Positions 12,066 to 22,139 of a stretch of DNA of 64,000 bases are shown here, piece by piece (positions within the stretch are counted from its first letter, which is position 1; every line of letters begins with the position of its first letter). The notes below the pieces were generated by a model that saw only the letters and a program-made list of their open reading frames with translations, was not told the origin of the DNA and ran no database searches. Source of the DNA: Spinellus fusiger (Eukaryota > Mucoromycota > Mucoromycetes > Mucorales > Phycomycetaceae); contig JALLLS010000054.1 of assembly GCA_025094145.1 (NCBI GenBank), forward strand, positions 62,001-126,000, in the 5' to 3' direction. The position numbers and the translations under genes are program-made.

Positions 12066-13938
12066 ATGCCTACACTGATTGGAGCCATTGACCAAGGAAC
12101 AACATCTACACGATTTGTTGTGTTTAATGAAGAGGGTGCTGTTGTGGTGTCCCATCAAATCGAAATTGAACAGCACTCTCCACAACCAGGGTATATATCA
12201 ACAGTAATAGTGATCTGCCTCATAGCAATGGCAGTATTAGTAGAAAGAGAGAACACTGACAATGCCTGTTTAGATGGATTGAACACGATCCCTTTGAATT
12301 GCTTGACTCTGTAAAGACGTGTATAGAACACGCCGTTCACAAGCTATCCATGATGGGCCACCATGCCTCTGATATCCAATGTATAGGCCTTACTAATCAG
12401 CGTGAAACCACCATTGCCTGGGACAGCCTTACAGGAAGTCCTCTTTACCCTGCTATTGTCTGGAGTGATACTCGTACAATAGACACTGTTCGGTCCTTAT
12501 CAGACACATCAGACAAGGGAGTGAATGCCTTACAGTCTATTTGTGGCCTTCCTTTGGCCTCTTCTTTCTCAGCAGTCAAGATGCATTGGATGGTGAATAA
12601 TGTTCCTGCTGTGACAGAGGCATTGAAACAAAGTAGACTTCAATTTGGTACAGTGGATACATGGTTAATTTATGTAAGTACCTTCTCCTTTTCTCCCCTG
12701 TTTTTCTTTTTTTTTTCTTCTCTCCTTTATAGAGACCCTTTTTCTTTTCTCTCTTTGGTTTATATTTACCTGTCTATTGCATCAGCATCTTACAGGTGGT
12801 CTTGAGGGTGGTACTATAATGACGGATGCCACCAATGCTAGTCGTACGATGCTTATGGATATCCACACCTTACAATGGAGTCATGAGGCACTAAGGTGAG
12901 CAGATCCTCATTCAATGTCGTAGAAAAAGAGAATATGCAAGGACAATGAAACCCTCCCCTTTGTTATTCCAAACCAAAAACAAAAAAAAACAAAAAAAAC
13001 AAAAAAAACCCTTTTTCTATTCATTGTTAACACAAGCAATGAATAGATTCTTTGGCCTTGAAAACATCAAGTTACCTAAGATCATGTCTTCTTCTCAAGC
13101 CTATGGCACTGTGCGTGAGGGATCCCTTAAAAATATTCAAATTACTGGCTGTCTCGGTGATCAACAAAGTGCGCTTGTTGGTCAGAAATGCTTTAGTGTG
13201 GGGGATGCTAAAAATACTTACGGAACCGGCTGTTTTATGCTCTTCAATAATGGCAGCTCCCCTGTCATTTCCAAGAACGGGTTGCTTCCTACAGTTGCTT
13301 ACCAGTTTGGAAGAGACAAGCCACAGTATGCTCTTGAAGGCTCGGTGGCTGCAGGAGGCTCTTCTATTCACTGGCTACGTGATAATCTTGGTATTGTGTC
13401 TGATGCTGAAGAAGTGATCACATTGGCAGCACAAGTAAAAGACGCCAGTGGTGTTTATTTTGTCACGGCCTTTGCTGGGTTACTGGCTCCTTACTGGTGT
13501 CCAGAAGCACGAGGCACTATCTGTGGTATGACTCAGTATACAAAGAGAGAACATCTGGCGCGTGCTACTCTGGAGTCTGTCTGTTATCAATCCCGCGCTA
13601 TTCTCGAGGCTATGGACAAGGCATCAGGAACACCCCTAAGATCTCTCAAGGTGGATGGAGGAATGTCAAAATCCGATCTCTGTATGCAAATCCAAGCAGA
13701 TGTCTTGGGAATTGAAGTGGACCGTCCAGACATGTGTGAGGCATCGGCCTTGGGTGCTGCCATTGCTGCTGGATTTGCTGTGGGTGTTTGGAAATCTATA
13801 AAAGATCTGGAAAATATCAACTCCAAGAATGGCACTCTCTTTTCTCCCCGGCTGGCAGAAGGAAAGCGACAAAAGATGTATGGAGGATGGCAAGAAGCTA
13901 TTAAACGATCTTGTAGCTGGCTAAGTTCTTCAGCCTAG
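12066..13938 (+). CDS. GUT1: Glycerol kinase (FGGY family)
   Basis: Cytosolic kinase converting glycerol and ATP to glycerol-3-phosphate, feeding lipid synthesis or glycolysis. Four exons close in phase: 12066-12190, 12274-12673, 12786-12895, 13047-13938, giving 508 aa (E. coli GlpK 502). Seen in order: the phosphate-binding loop [15 protein letters not shown] near the N-terminus, [13 protein letters not shown], the glycerol-binding [35 protein letters not shown], the FGGY signature region [16 protein letters not shown], and the ATP-binding [18 protein letters not shown] and [16 protein letters not shown] blocks. The start is the ATG at 12066 because the following residue string begins the conserved core directly; an in-frame ATG at 12021 would add a 15-residue hydrophobic extension with no family counterpart. 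All key residues are present. Confidence 0.96.
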
Positions 13939-14580
13939 CAATACTTTTTCTTTTTCTTTTTCTTTTTCTTTTGTACCTATGATTTATACCCTCTTCTCTC
14001 TCTCTCCACACTCTTATCTATTCTATATACGCTCATCTGTAAATAGTATCCTTTAAAGCATCTACAATAAACTCAAGCCTATTCTATTCTTACACTGGGA
14101 CACTGTAGCAATGTCTTGAGTCGCTCTTTTATTTTGCATTCATCCTGTGTCTAATCTGTAACGGATCTCAAGGGTACAGGTGGTCATTTGTAAGAGAGAG
14201 AAAAGAAGAACAGGTTAGGCACTGGAAATATTTCATGGCATTGAAGCTATAGATTAACTTTATGAATAAGGATATACCTTCTACAATCTATAAAATACTC
14301 TTATATAAAATGTTCTTTTACAAAATACATTAATAAAGTGTAGAGTATTACAGATAGGGTAATATCAGTCCTCATTAGCTGCAATACATACACTACACAC
14401 AATGATTGTCTTTAGTGACTTGTACTTTTGCCTATACCATTTTGTTGCATTCTACACCTTGAAAACAGGGGTTGTAGTGATGACACAGATGAACCTTTAC
14501 TTTTATATGTCTTTGCTACTGATTTCTCACTGGTAGTCTTATCTGTTTCTTCTGTTTTACTGCCCTGTTCTTATTATTAT

Positions 14581-14730
14581 TGTTTATTATTGTTTATTAT
14601 TGTTTATTATTGTTTATTATTGTTTATTATTGTTTATTATTGTTTATTATTGTTTATTATTGTTTATTATTGTTTATTATTGTTTATTATTGTTTATTAT
14701 TGTTTATTATTGTTTATTATTGTTTATTAT
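14581..14730 (+). repeat. 10-bp minisatellite (TGTTTATTAT)x15
   Basis: Fifteen essentially perfect head-to-tail copies of TGTTTATTAT. The lack of divergence suggests recent expansion. It abuts a second array with a different but related unit. Confidence 0.97.
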
Positions 14731-14875
14731 TGTTATTACTGTTATTACTGTTATTATGTTATTACTGTTATTACTGTTATTACTGTTATTACTGTTATTA
14801 CTGTTATTACTGTTATTACTGTTATTACTGTTATTACTGTTATTACTGTTATTACTGTTATTACTGTTATTATTA
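14731..14875 (+). repeat. 9-bp minisatellite (GTTATTACT)n
   Basis: About fifteen copies of GTTATTACT with one interruption (GTTATTAT near 14752), grading into TTATTATCATTG-type units up to ~14925. It directly follows the 10-bp array and shares the TTATTA core. Confidence 0.95.
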
Positions 14876-15230
14876 TCATTGTTATTGTTATTATTATCAT
14901 TGTTATCATTATCATTCTTATTCTTACTCAAGCTGACAAATTTTTCCCCATTTTCCACATTTCTCTTCTTTAAACCTCAGTACGAAACATCTGATCAGAC
15001 ACTAAGCATCACGATTTCAGGCAAAGATGCTTGAAAGAAATCGTTAAAATGGAGTTACACAGCAACCAAGAGACTGCTTGAATACTCTTTCGTGATAGGA
15101 GAACAGTGAAAGTGAATGCTAATAAATACAAAGGCCAGCCATTGATTGGCCAGAAAGATAGAAAACTCAGAACTGCATGTATAAATGCCTAAGTAATCAA
15201 CAATGTCTTGGAAGCCCACTATTCTTTCCA

Positions 15231-16600
15231 ATGTCTACTGATATTGGCTTTACGTGGCTAGTGAACCACGGAGACGCCTCTTTTATCTTTAGTTGGGAAT
15301 ATGCAAAAAATGTTTTGGCATCAAATTTCTGTTCTACTTTTCATTTTATCAAGAGCGAGACATTTCTAGAGACGATCCAGACTTATATTGCACATCCAGA
15401 CTTAATAGTGAAGTGTTACCTTGCAACAGATCCGCTGTTCACAGGTCTTTTGGCAGTGGTCGTCTTTTCTACGATTCATTATATTGTTTCTGAGATCACC
15501 AAGAACTACAGCCAGGTTGGTAAGTGAAGAAGGAAGAAAAAGAAATGGAAGGAATCTTGGGCCTAGAGTGCCTTTTGACCGATAGTTTATTGATTCATAC
15601 ATGGCTGTATAGACAAAGCATGGTCTATTCTTCCTCCTGTGTATGCATGGCATTTTGCACTTCATGACTACCTCAATCGAGGCTACTTCCATCCACGTCT
15701 ACTCACCGCTGCTATTATGATCACGGTTTGGGGCACTCGTCTTACGTATAATTTTGCCAGGTAGGTGGGGTGTTCTAGTGATGTGAAAGATGGAAATCAA
15801 ACCAAATCCAAAGGATGTACCCATAACAGCCTAATAGAAAAGGTGGCTATGAATGGCATGGTCAAGACTACCGATACCCTTACATATTGAGCAAGATTGG
15901 CCCTTTCTGCATGGCTATTGTGAACATCACCTTTATCGCACCCGCACAGAACCTCTTGTTATTTCTGTTTGTTGTGCCTCTTTACTTTACCAGTGTCACT
16001 GGTCTCTCAGAACAGACGCCTACTCTAACAACTATTGACTTGGTAGCCGTTGGTCTTCATTCGTTTTTCCTACTCTTTGAAACAGTTGCAGATGACCAAC
16101 AGTTTGTATTTCAAACAAAGAAATATGCCATCCTTGAGTACGTCGACAGATCCAAGCTCACTGGAGATTATAAGAGAGGATTCTTATCAGAGTCAGGCTT
16201 ATGGAAGTACACCCGACATCCTAATCTGTTTGCTGAGATGAACATGTGGTGGTCTATCTATCTGTTTGCAGTTGCTGCTGTACACCAGGCAGGAGGCATG
16301 ACGAGTGCAATGGACTATTGTAACTGGGCTGCTGCTGGTGCCATCTCACTGACTCTTCTCTTCCAAACCACAGCCTTTATAACCGAGGTAATTGTTATTT
16401 TTCTCATTCTTTCTTTCTCCAAAGTAAAGACATTCACACACACACACTCTCTCTCTTTATACTTGCTTTTATTAAAGTACATTTCTGCTGAGAAATACCC
16501 AGAGTATAAAGAATACCAGCGTAACGTCTGCAAGATTATTCCTTGGTGTGTAAAGAGACGTACTACAGTAGAATCCAATAAGAAGAATAAGTCACTTTAG
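15231..16600 (+). CDS. DUF1295 / steroid 5-alpha-reductase-fold membrane protein
   Basis: Multi-pass membrane protein of the DUF1295 family, related in fold to steroid 5-alpha reductases and isoprenylcysteine methyltransferases; probably an ER enzyme, substrate unknown. Exons 15231-15519, 15613-15760, 15838-16387 and 16478-16600 close in phase for 369 aa. Seen: an N-terminal membrane segment, DKAWSILPPVYAWHF, WGTRLTYNFARKGGYEWHG, several hydrophobic helices, the DDQQFVFQTKK block, then the hallmark LWKYTRHPNLFAEMNMWW (NADPH/C-terminal motif of the superfamily) and a KYPEYKEYQRNVCKIIPW C-terminus. The start is weak: ATGs at 15177 and 15231 are both in frame, and the true N-terminus could instead lie in an upstream exon spliced near 15368 (TTTCTAG|A). 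A long gene-free region precedes it. Confidence 0.82.
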
Positions 16601-17872
16601 TAATACTGAATTACTCTTTCTTTTCCTTTTTTAAAATAAAACAAAATAAAAAACAAATCTTTCATTGATCTTTTCTCACGGAACATTCTATTAAAACCTA
16701 CCTGTTTACTATTATTTCTCAATGCCCTGTTCTTTTTTTTTCTTTTTTCCGTCTGTTTTTCATCTGTTTTGTTTAGAAGCTTTTCTCCTTTTGTTATTCA
16801 ATAAGAGCTTTTCTATTTTCACTTGGTAGGCCATGACTTGTTGGGTCTTTTTACTCATGAAAGAAAGAAACAGAAACCACAATGTACTCTGTAAATACCC
16901 AACGAGTTGTGATCCTTGTTATGTACAAAGGTGGAATTTGTCCAAACACTATGCATGTATTCATTCCACTGAAATAGAGTAGAAACAGAGAAAGAGAAAG
17001 ACAGACTGGAGATCAAACATTTTTAGGATAAAGAGCAATGAGGCTAGAATGGAAATGAAGAAATGAAATGAAGAGTAGGATAGAATCCATTGGATGGCAT
17101 CCTCCCATCCACTTGACGATTGAAATCAGAAAACATAACAGAGACTGCAAAGATTTCTACGGTAGTTCATCATTATCAGTGTCTGTGGGCTATTCGTAGT
17201 CTCTCTTGGAGCATGCGTATGGAGGAATAGATTGACCTGGGTAGATCGACACTAGGATAATGATTTGGACCAACCAACATGAGGTTTTTATTATTTATTT
17301 ATAATCCATGGGCTCACAATGACAAGTGAATGAGTATGCATTGGCTAGATGCCATTGAAATCCAGTAAGCAAATAGAGGGTGACATTATAAAACCGGGTA
17401 GTCAGTAGAAAATGAGAGAAATAAAAATAAGAAAAAATAAAAAAATAAAAAAATAAAAAAAAGCCCAGGACGTATCTAGAATGACAGGTCAATTGAAATC
17501 AGAGGAAGAGCATTGGGTGCAATAAATGAAATCATTTTCATCACTGTTTTTTTACACCAGTTGAAACAGACTTTAAGCACAGCATTGAAAATAGGCATAT
17601 AAGTAAGTTGTCCAAAAGTCTATTTATCGCTCATTTTCTTATCTTTATATTTTAGATCTTTTTATTTCGTATTTCGTATTTCGTATTTCGTATTTCGTAT
17701 TTCGTATTTTTTAATTTCATATTTCATATTTCGTATTTCTTGTCTACATCTCTGTTATTCTTTTTATGTTGATACATTTATACACATCTACACAACCCTC
17801 TATAGAAACATAAACATAAATTTATTGAAACCCTCTTTTCTTCTCTCTTTTTCCTCTTATTTGCACTTGAGT
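16601..17872. other. Intergenic region
   Basis: No gene seen on either strand. AT-rich simple runs at 17408-17462 and a TATTTCG repeat at 17664-17712 are the only structured sequence. Confidence 0.5.
17664..17745 (+). repeat. 7-bp repeat (TATTTCG)n
   Basis: Six to seven tandem copies of TATTTCG followed by degenerate TATTTCA/TATTTCG copies, about 130 bp upstream of the WD40 gene start. Confidence 0.85.
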
Positions 17873-19839
17873 ATGACGATGATAGAAACTGCCTGTATCT
17901 CAAGGTAGAGTCAATAATAATTGTGAACGTAGCAGTCAAAAGTTAATTGTCCATTTAATAGCGATGGGACTGAATTTATCATACCCAAACCTCGAATTCA
18001 CGAACAAAAAGTTACTATTCATCACTGGTAAACAAGGATAAATTACAATTTGAATTCCTGCCTTTTTCTCTTTCTTTCCACTCATTGAATTTCGGTTGTG
18101 ATATTTGTATTTAGGCAGCTACGTGACCTTATCCTTACTCCACAGGACAATCGAGATGAGCTTATTGTACCCAATGGACAAGATATTTATAGAGTAGGTG
18201 ACATGTCCTGTGTTGGTTTGGAAAGAGAGAAAGAGGAGATCTAACTCTAGCCCTCTAGTATAACTTTCGACACCAGAGACGTTCTCATTTAGTAAAGAAT
18301 GTCGGCTATGCTCCTACGTGTATGGCTATTGCGTAAGTAAACCACACTTGTTCCATGGTATGACCATAGAGTACACCATGGAAAGGGAAAAAAAAGAGAG
18401 AGATGGAAAGAAAGAAAGACTAAAAGGGGTGAGGAAGGAGGGGGTGGGTGTGCAAAACAGCAGGTGGTTTGGCATCTCCATGGTAACTAACCTCACATCA
18501 TGCTGCTTTAGAGACAACTACTGGGCTTCTGGAGGACAACGAGGGGAGCTCACACTTAAGGATCTTCGTACCAACTACCAAATGTAAGTAAAGAAATCAA
18601 CAAAAGCATGCATGCATGACATTCATGCATTTCTATCTCAACCCTATTTATCTTTTTCTTCTTTCCTTTGCCTATGTTTCATGCACATACAAATGAACAA
18701 TCCAACAGCACAATAACAACAACCCTCGCTCAGACAATAAACAACGGTGTTTCGTTTAGCAGGATTGGTGGAAACCTAAGGATGCTGGTCTCTAGTAACG
18801 ATGCCTCAGTACGTGTCTATTCAGTCCCGGAGCTTCAACTGGTGCAAACACTCGACTTTAATACAGCTGTCAATCACAGTACGTCCACTCCACTGCTGCT
18901 GTCAATACGCTGAACACATTGAATTGTTTTAACAAAAATGTTTTAGCATCTATTAGTCCAGATGGAACAAAAATGACCGTGGTAGGAGATGATAATAAAG
19001 TCCACCTGTTTGGCATAAGTTCAAATGGTGAATTTCATCCAATAACTACAATGGCTGGTAAGGTGAAAAATGTTTTGAAGCATTGAGTTTTTATTTTCTT
19101 TTGTAATGATGATGAATGTTTCTAGCTGCAAAGGATGCCAATTTCTCTGTTGCCTGGAACCATTCCTCCGAGAAGTTTGCAGTAGCGAGTCAGGATGGCA
19201 GTGTTCATGTTTGGGATGTTCGTCATAGAGACCCTTTGTTTAGATTTGGTGCCATGGGTTTAGGCCATAGTGCTCTAAGGGTAACGTAGCAAGAAGATGG
19301 AAAGATATAAAAGGAGTGAGAAAGTGTTCGTTTCTGAAACTATTATTTTATCAAGGGAGCTGCCAGATGTGTTAAATTCACTCAATCAGGTGCCATTGAT
19401 CTATTGGCCTTTACTGAGGTAAGCTCAATTCAGAGAAATGTGTCCATAGGTGTTCTTTTTCTCGACTGTAGAAGAAAAAGAAAAAGAATCTTCATCTTAA
19501 CTCTTTCTTGTATTTGTGTATTTGTATATTTGTATATTTGTGTATTTGTATTAAGCATGTGTCCCATATCAATGTTATTGATGCCCGTACATTCGATGGT
19601 ACCCAAGTCATTCGAGTAGGCAACTCAGGCATAGACACACCCATTACAGGACTTGGCTTTTCTTCTGGCAGTCATAGCATGTTCGTTGGTAAGCAGACAC
19701 TACAAGAAACAACCATGTCACTTCACTAAACCTCTTTTTCTTATAACACATCTGCCCATTAGGTCTGGAAAACGTAATTCTTGAGTATCCTGTAGACACT
19801 TCTGCTCGAAGACGCTTTCCCAAGGGTGTTTTGTTATAG
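17873..19839 (+). CDS. WD40-repeat protein (S. pombe C2A9.03-like)
   Basis: Predicted beta-propeller scaffold of unknown function resembling an uncharacterised fungal WD-repeat family (S. pombe SPBC2A9.03 type). Eleven small exons close in phase: 17873-17904, 17962-18027, 18115-18193, 18259-18332, 18512-18583, 18709-18878, 18947-19057, 19126-19280, 19356-19418, 19556-19688, 19763-19839, giving 343 aa. Characteristic strings are VTIHHWQLRDLI, YWASGGQRGELTLKDLRT (blade end), LVSSNDASVRVYSVPELQLV, SISPDGTKMTVVGDDNKVHLF, FSVAWNHSSEKFAVASQDGS followed by VHVWDVR, and HVSHINVIDARTF, i.e. about six to seven blades. The first exon (10 codons) is inferred from phase and an ATG at 17873; it fits but is short. 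Family assignment is from memory and moderate; the WD40 nature is clear. Confidence 0.82.
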
Positions 19840-20496
19840 GAGAAGTGTGTGGCAGGAGTGCTTGCACTTTTAAGTCAATAGACTCTTTGAATAGCCACTG
19901 GGATTGGGATAGTGTTATTGATTCAGTAAGACATATTCCCACTGTTTTCTTTGTATGGCAGACTGGCCATCTTTTATTGTTTTAATAATAGTCTCTATTG
20001 TAATTAAATCTGTTTTTTGTTCTATTCACTCGTCATGAGTAGTTGATTTCTCTTGGGGTCCTCTTGTGATATCGATAGTGCACTAGACTCTTATTCTATA
20101 CGAGCCATTCCACTGCTATTTGCTATAGAAAGAAAGTCTTTTTATGCATTGCCCAGAAGATGAAACATGCACAGCTCATACTACTCCATGTAGAATAGAT
20201 ATTGTTTTATCACCCTACCCATAAATTAGTATAAATCAGTGCAATGGTAAACACAGTTTTATTTTATTTATAAACAATCGAGTTCTTCTTTTAGACTCTC
20301 TTGTTGACTACTGCTCAATAAAAGACAGTGGACAAGGCGACCTCTTTACCGGAGTTTGTTTGCTGAGAATGGCTCTACTGAATGAGAAACAAGGCATGGA
20401 TGGAGAAACAAAAAAAAAACAATAAAACCTCAATGTTGTAGATCCCACTTGTTCTTTTCTCTTTTTGTTTTTTTCTGTTTCTTGTAGCATAGAAAG
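19840..20496. other. Intergenic region
   Basis: No gene seen. It probably holds the WD40 3' UTR and the promoter and leader of the TatD gene; the sequence just before 20497 is T-rich. Confidence 0.45.
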
Positions 20497-22036
20497 ATGA
20501 TCGATGTACATGCTCATATTCAGTTCACTAATTTTCCCAAGGAGAAATACGAGCAGATGATAAAACAAGCACAAGAAGCAGGTGTTGAGCATATTGTGAG
20601 TGTATCAGAATCCATTCATGATGCCCAGGATGTTTTGTTTTTATCGCGTACTTCCAATCAATTGATTTGGGCTGGACTGGGTCTGCATCCTGTCCAATCC
20701 CATCCCCAGCAAGAGAATCAGCTACGTTCCGTCACTCTGGAAGACTATGCCCAGTTTGAGCCTCTTTTGAAGCAAAGCATCAGAAACAAAGAACTATGCT
20801 GCGTAGGAGAAAGTAAATGTCTGTTGCATCATAATAAACCATACTTAATTTTCACTTATTATTATGATGCATCTCCTTACAGTTGGTCTTGATTTCTCAC
20901 CCCATGTTCTCTCTAAGAATACACATCTTGGTGCACTTTTAGAAGAAATCAAAAACATCCAAAGGGAGGTATTTCGCCAACAAGTCATCCTGGCCATTCA
21001 AGCAGATCTTCCTGTGAATGTCCACTCAAGGTAGGCTCCATCTGTCTAGAGTGTTGTTATTTTCTGTCTAAAGGTCGGTGTTGATAGAGGAGCAGGACAT
21101 CATGCTCTTTCTATTCTTTACGAGTGCCAGGCCAGACGTGTCATTATGCATGCATTTGATGGCAAGTAAGTTAGACCTTTATTAATGTAACTCATTCTCC
21201 TTTATAAGAGTCGCCTATGCAAAAAGAGCAGTAGAAGCGGGGTAAGTTGGACAAGCGCTCTTCCTCTTCCCTTACCATAATAAGCTATTACTTCTCCATT
21301 CCACCTTCTGTTGTACGCTCCCCAGAGAAGCAGAAGCTTGTCACTGTTTTGCCTCTGTCCCATCTTCTCTTAGAATCAGACGCGCCTGCTCTCGGACCCC
21401 ATAAGGACATTGCCAATGTACCTGCCAATATTCTGATTTCAGCCCAGGAGATTGCTCGTCTGAAGAACATCAGCGTAGATCAAGTGGTAAATAGGATCCA
21501 TATATTTTTTTTCCATCTTCTATTGTTGTTGTTGTTGTAATTATTATTCTTATTATCTTTATTATTCTTATTATCTTTATTATCTTTATTATCTTTATTA
21601 TCTTTATTATCTTTATTATCTTTATTATCTTTATTATCTTTATTATCTTTATTATCTTTATTATCTTTATTATCTTTATTATCTTTATTATCTTTATTAT
21701 CTTTATTATCTTTATTATCTTTATTATCTTTATTATCTTTATTATCTTTATTATCTTTATTATCTTTATTATCTTTATTATCCTTATTATCTTTATTATC
21801 TTTATTATTCTCTGGCTGGATATCTCATACTCTTATGACAAGAGAAATAGACATAGACATAACACGTCCACATTCATTCTTCTTTTCTTCTACTTCTTTT
21901 CTTCTTTTTCACAGGCAGCATCCCCAGTTTCCTATTCTTTCTATTGACCCTTTTGTGTTGTGTCTATTCATAGATCAAGGAAACAACACTGAATGCCCGG
22001 AAACTCTTCTGCAAAGAAAAGCAAGCCAATCAATAG
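20497..22036 (+). CDS. TatD-family hydrolase, TATDN3-like
   Basis: Metal-dependent hydrolase (putative DNase) with a TIM-barrel fold. Exons 20497-20812, 20883-21030, 21088-21165, 21209-21241, 21285-21486, 21974-22036 close in phase for 279 aa (human TATDN3 about 274). Metal ligands are visible: IDVHAHIQF (His5, His7), CVGEIGLDFSP (Glu), LPVNVHSRGAGHHA (His), VIMHAFDG (His) and LLESDAPALGP (Asp). The block YYFSIPPSVVRSPEKQKLV and the LNARKLF C-terminus specifically resemble TATDN3 rather than TATDN1/2. The fifth intron (21487-21973) is unusually long because it contains a ~250-bp 9-bp minisatellite. Only 103 bp separate its stop from the ARMC8/Gid5 start, same strand. The assignment is firm; physiological substrates are unknown. 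Confidence 0.92.
21541..21808 (+). repeat. 9-bp minisatellite (TTATCTTTA)n in TatD intron 5
   Basis: About 28 head-to-tail copies of TTATCTTTA (with TTATTCTTA variants at the edges and one TTATCC variant near 21780), entirely inside an intron. The array makes this intron about 487 nt, five to eight times longer than its neighbours. Confidence 0.95.
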
Positions 22037-22139
22037 TGTCAGGAATGAATAAAAGACCTATTTTGTGACGTACTTGATAAGTGGGACATTGATTTGCTCT
22101 CCCATGCACGCTTCTTTTTCCAAGCACCCTCACTCCTTG

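Larger units (their letters stand above)
13939..15230. other. Intergenic region with two adjoining minisatellites
   Basis: Apart from the 10-bp and 9-bp repeat arrays at 14581-14875 nothing gene-like is seen. A CTTTTT run follows the glycerol kinase stop (13945-13972). Long open frames through the arrays are artefacts of repeat units. Confidence 0.6.

Noticed and set aside
14428..15034. Long overlapping open frames (up to 181 codons) on both strands
   Set aside because: They run through the 10-bp and 9-bp minisatellites, where any frame lacking a stop in the unit stays open. No splice or family evidence.
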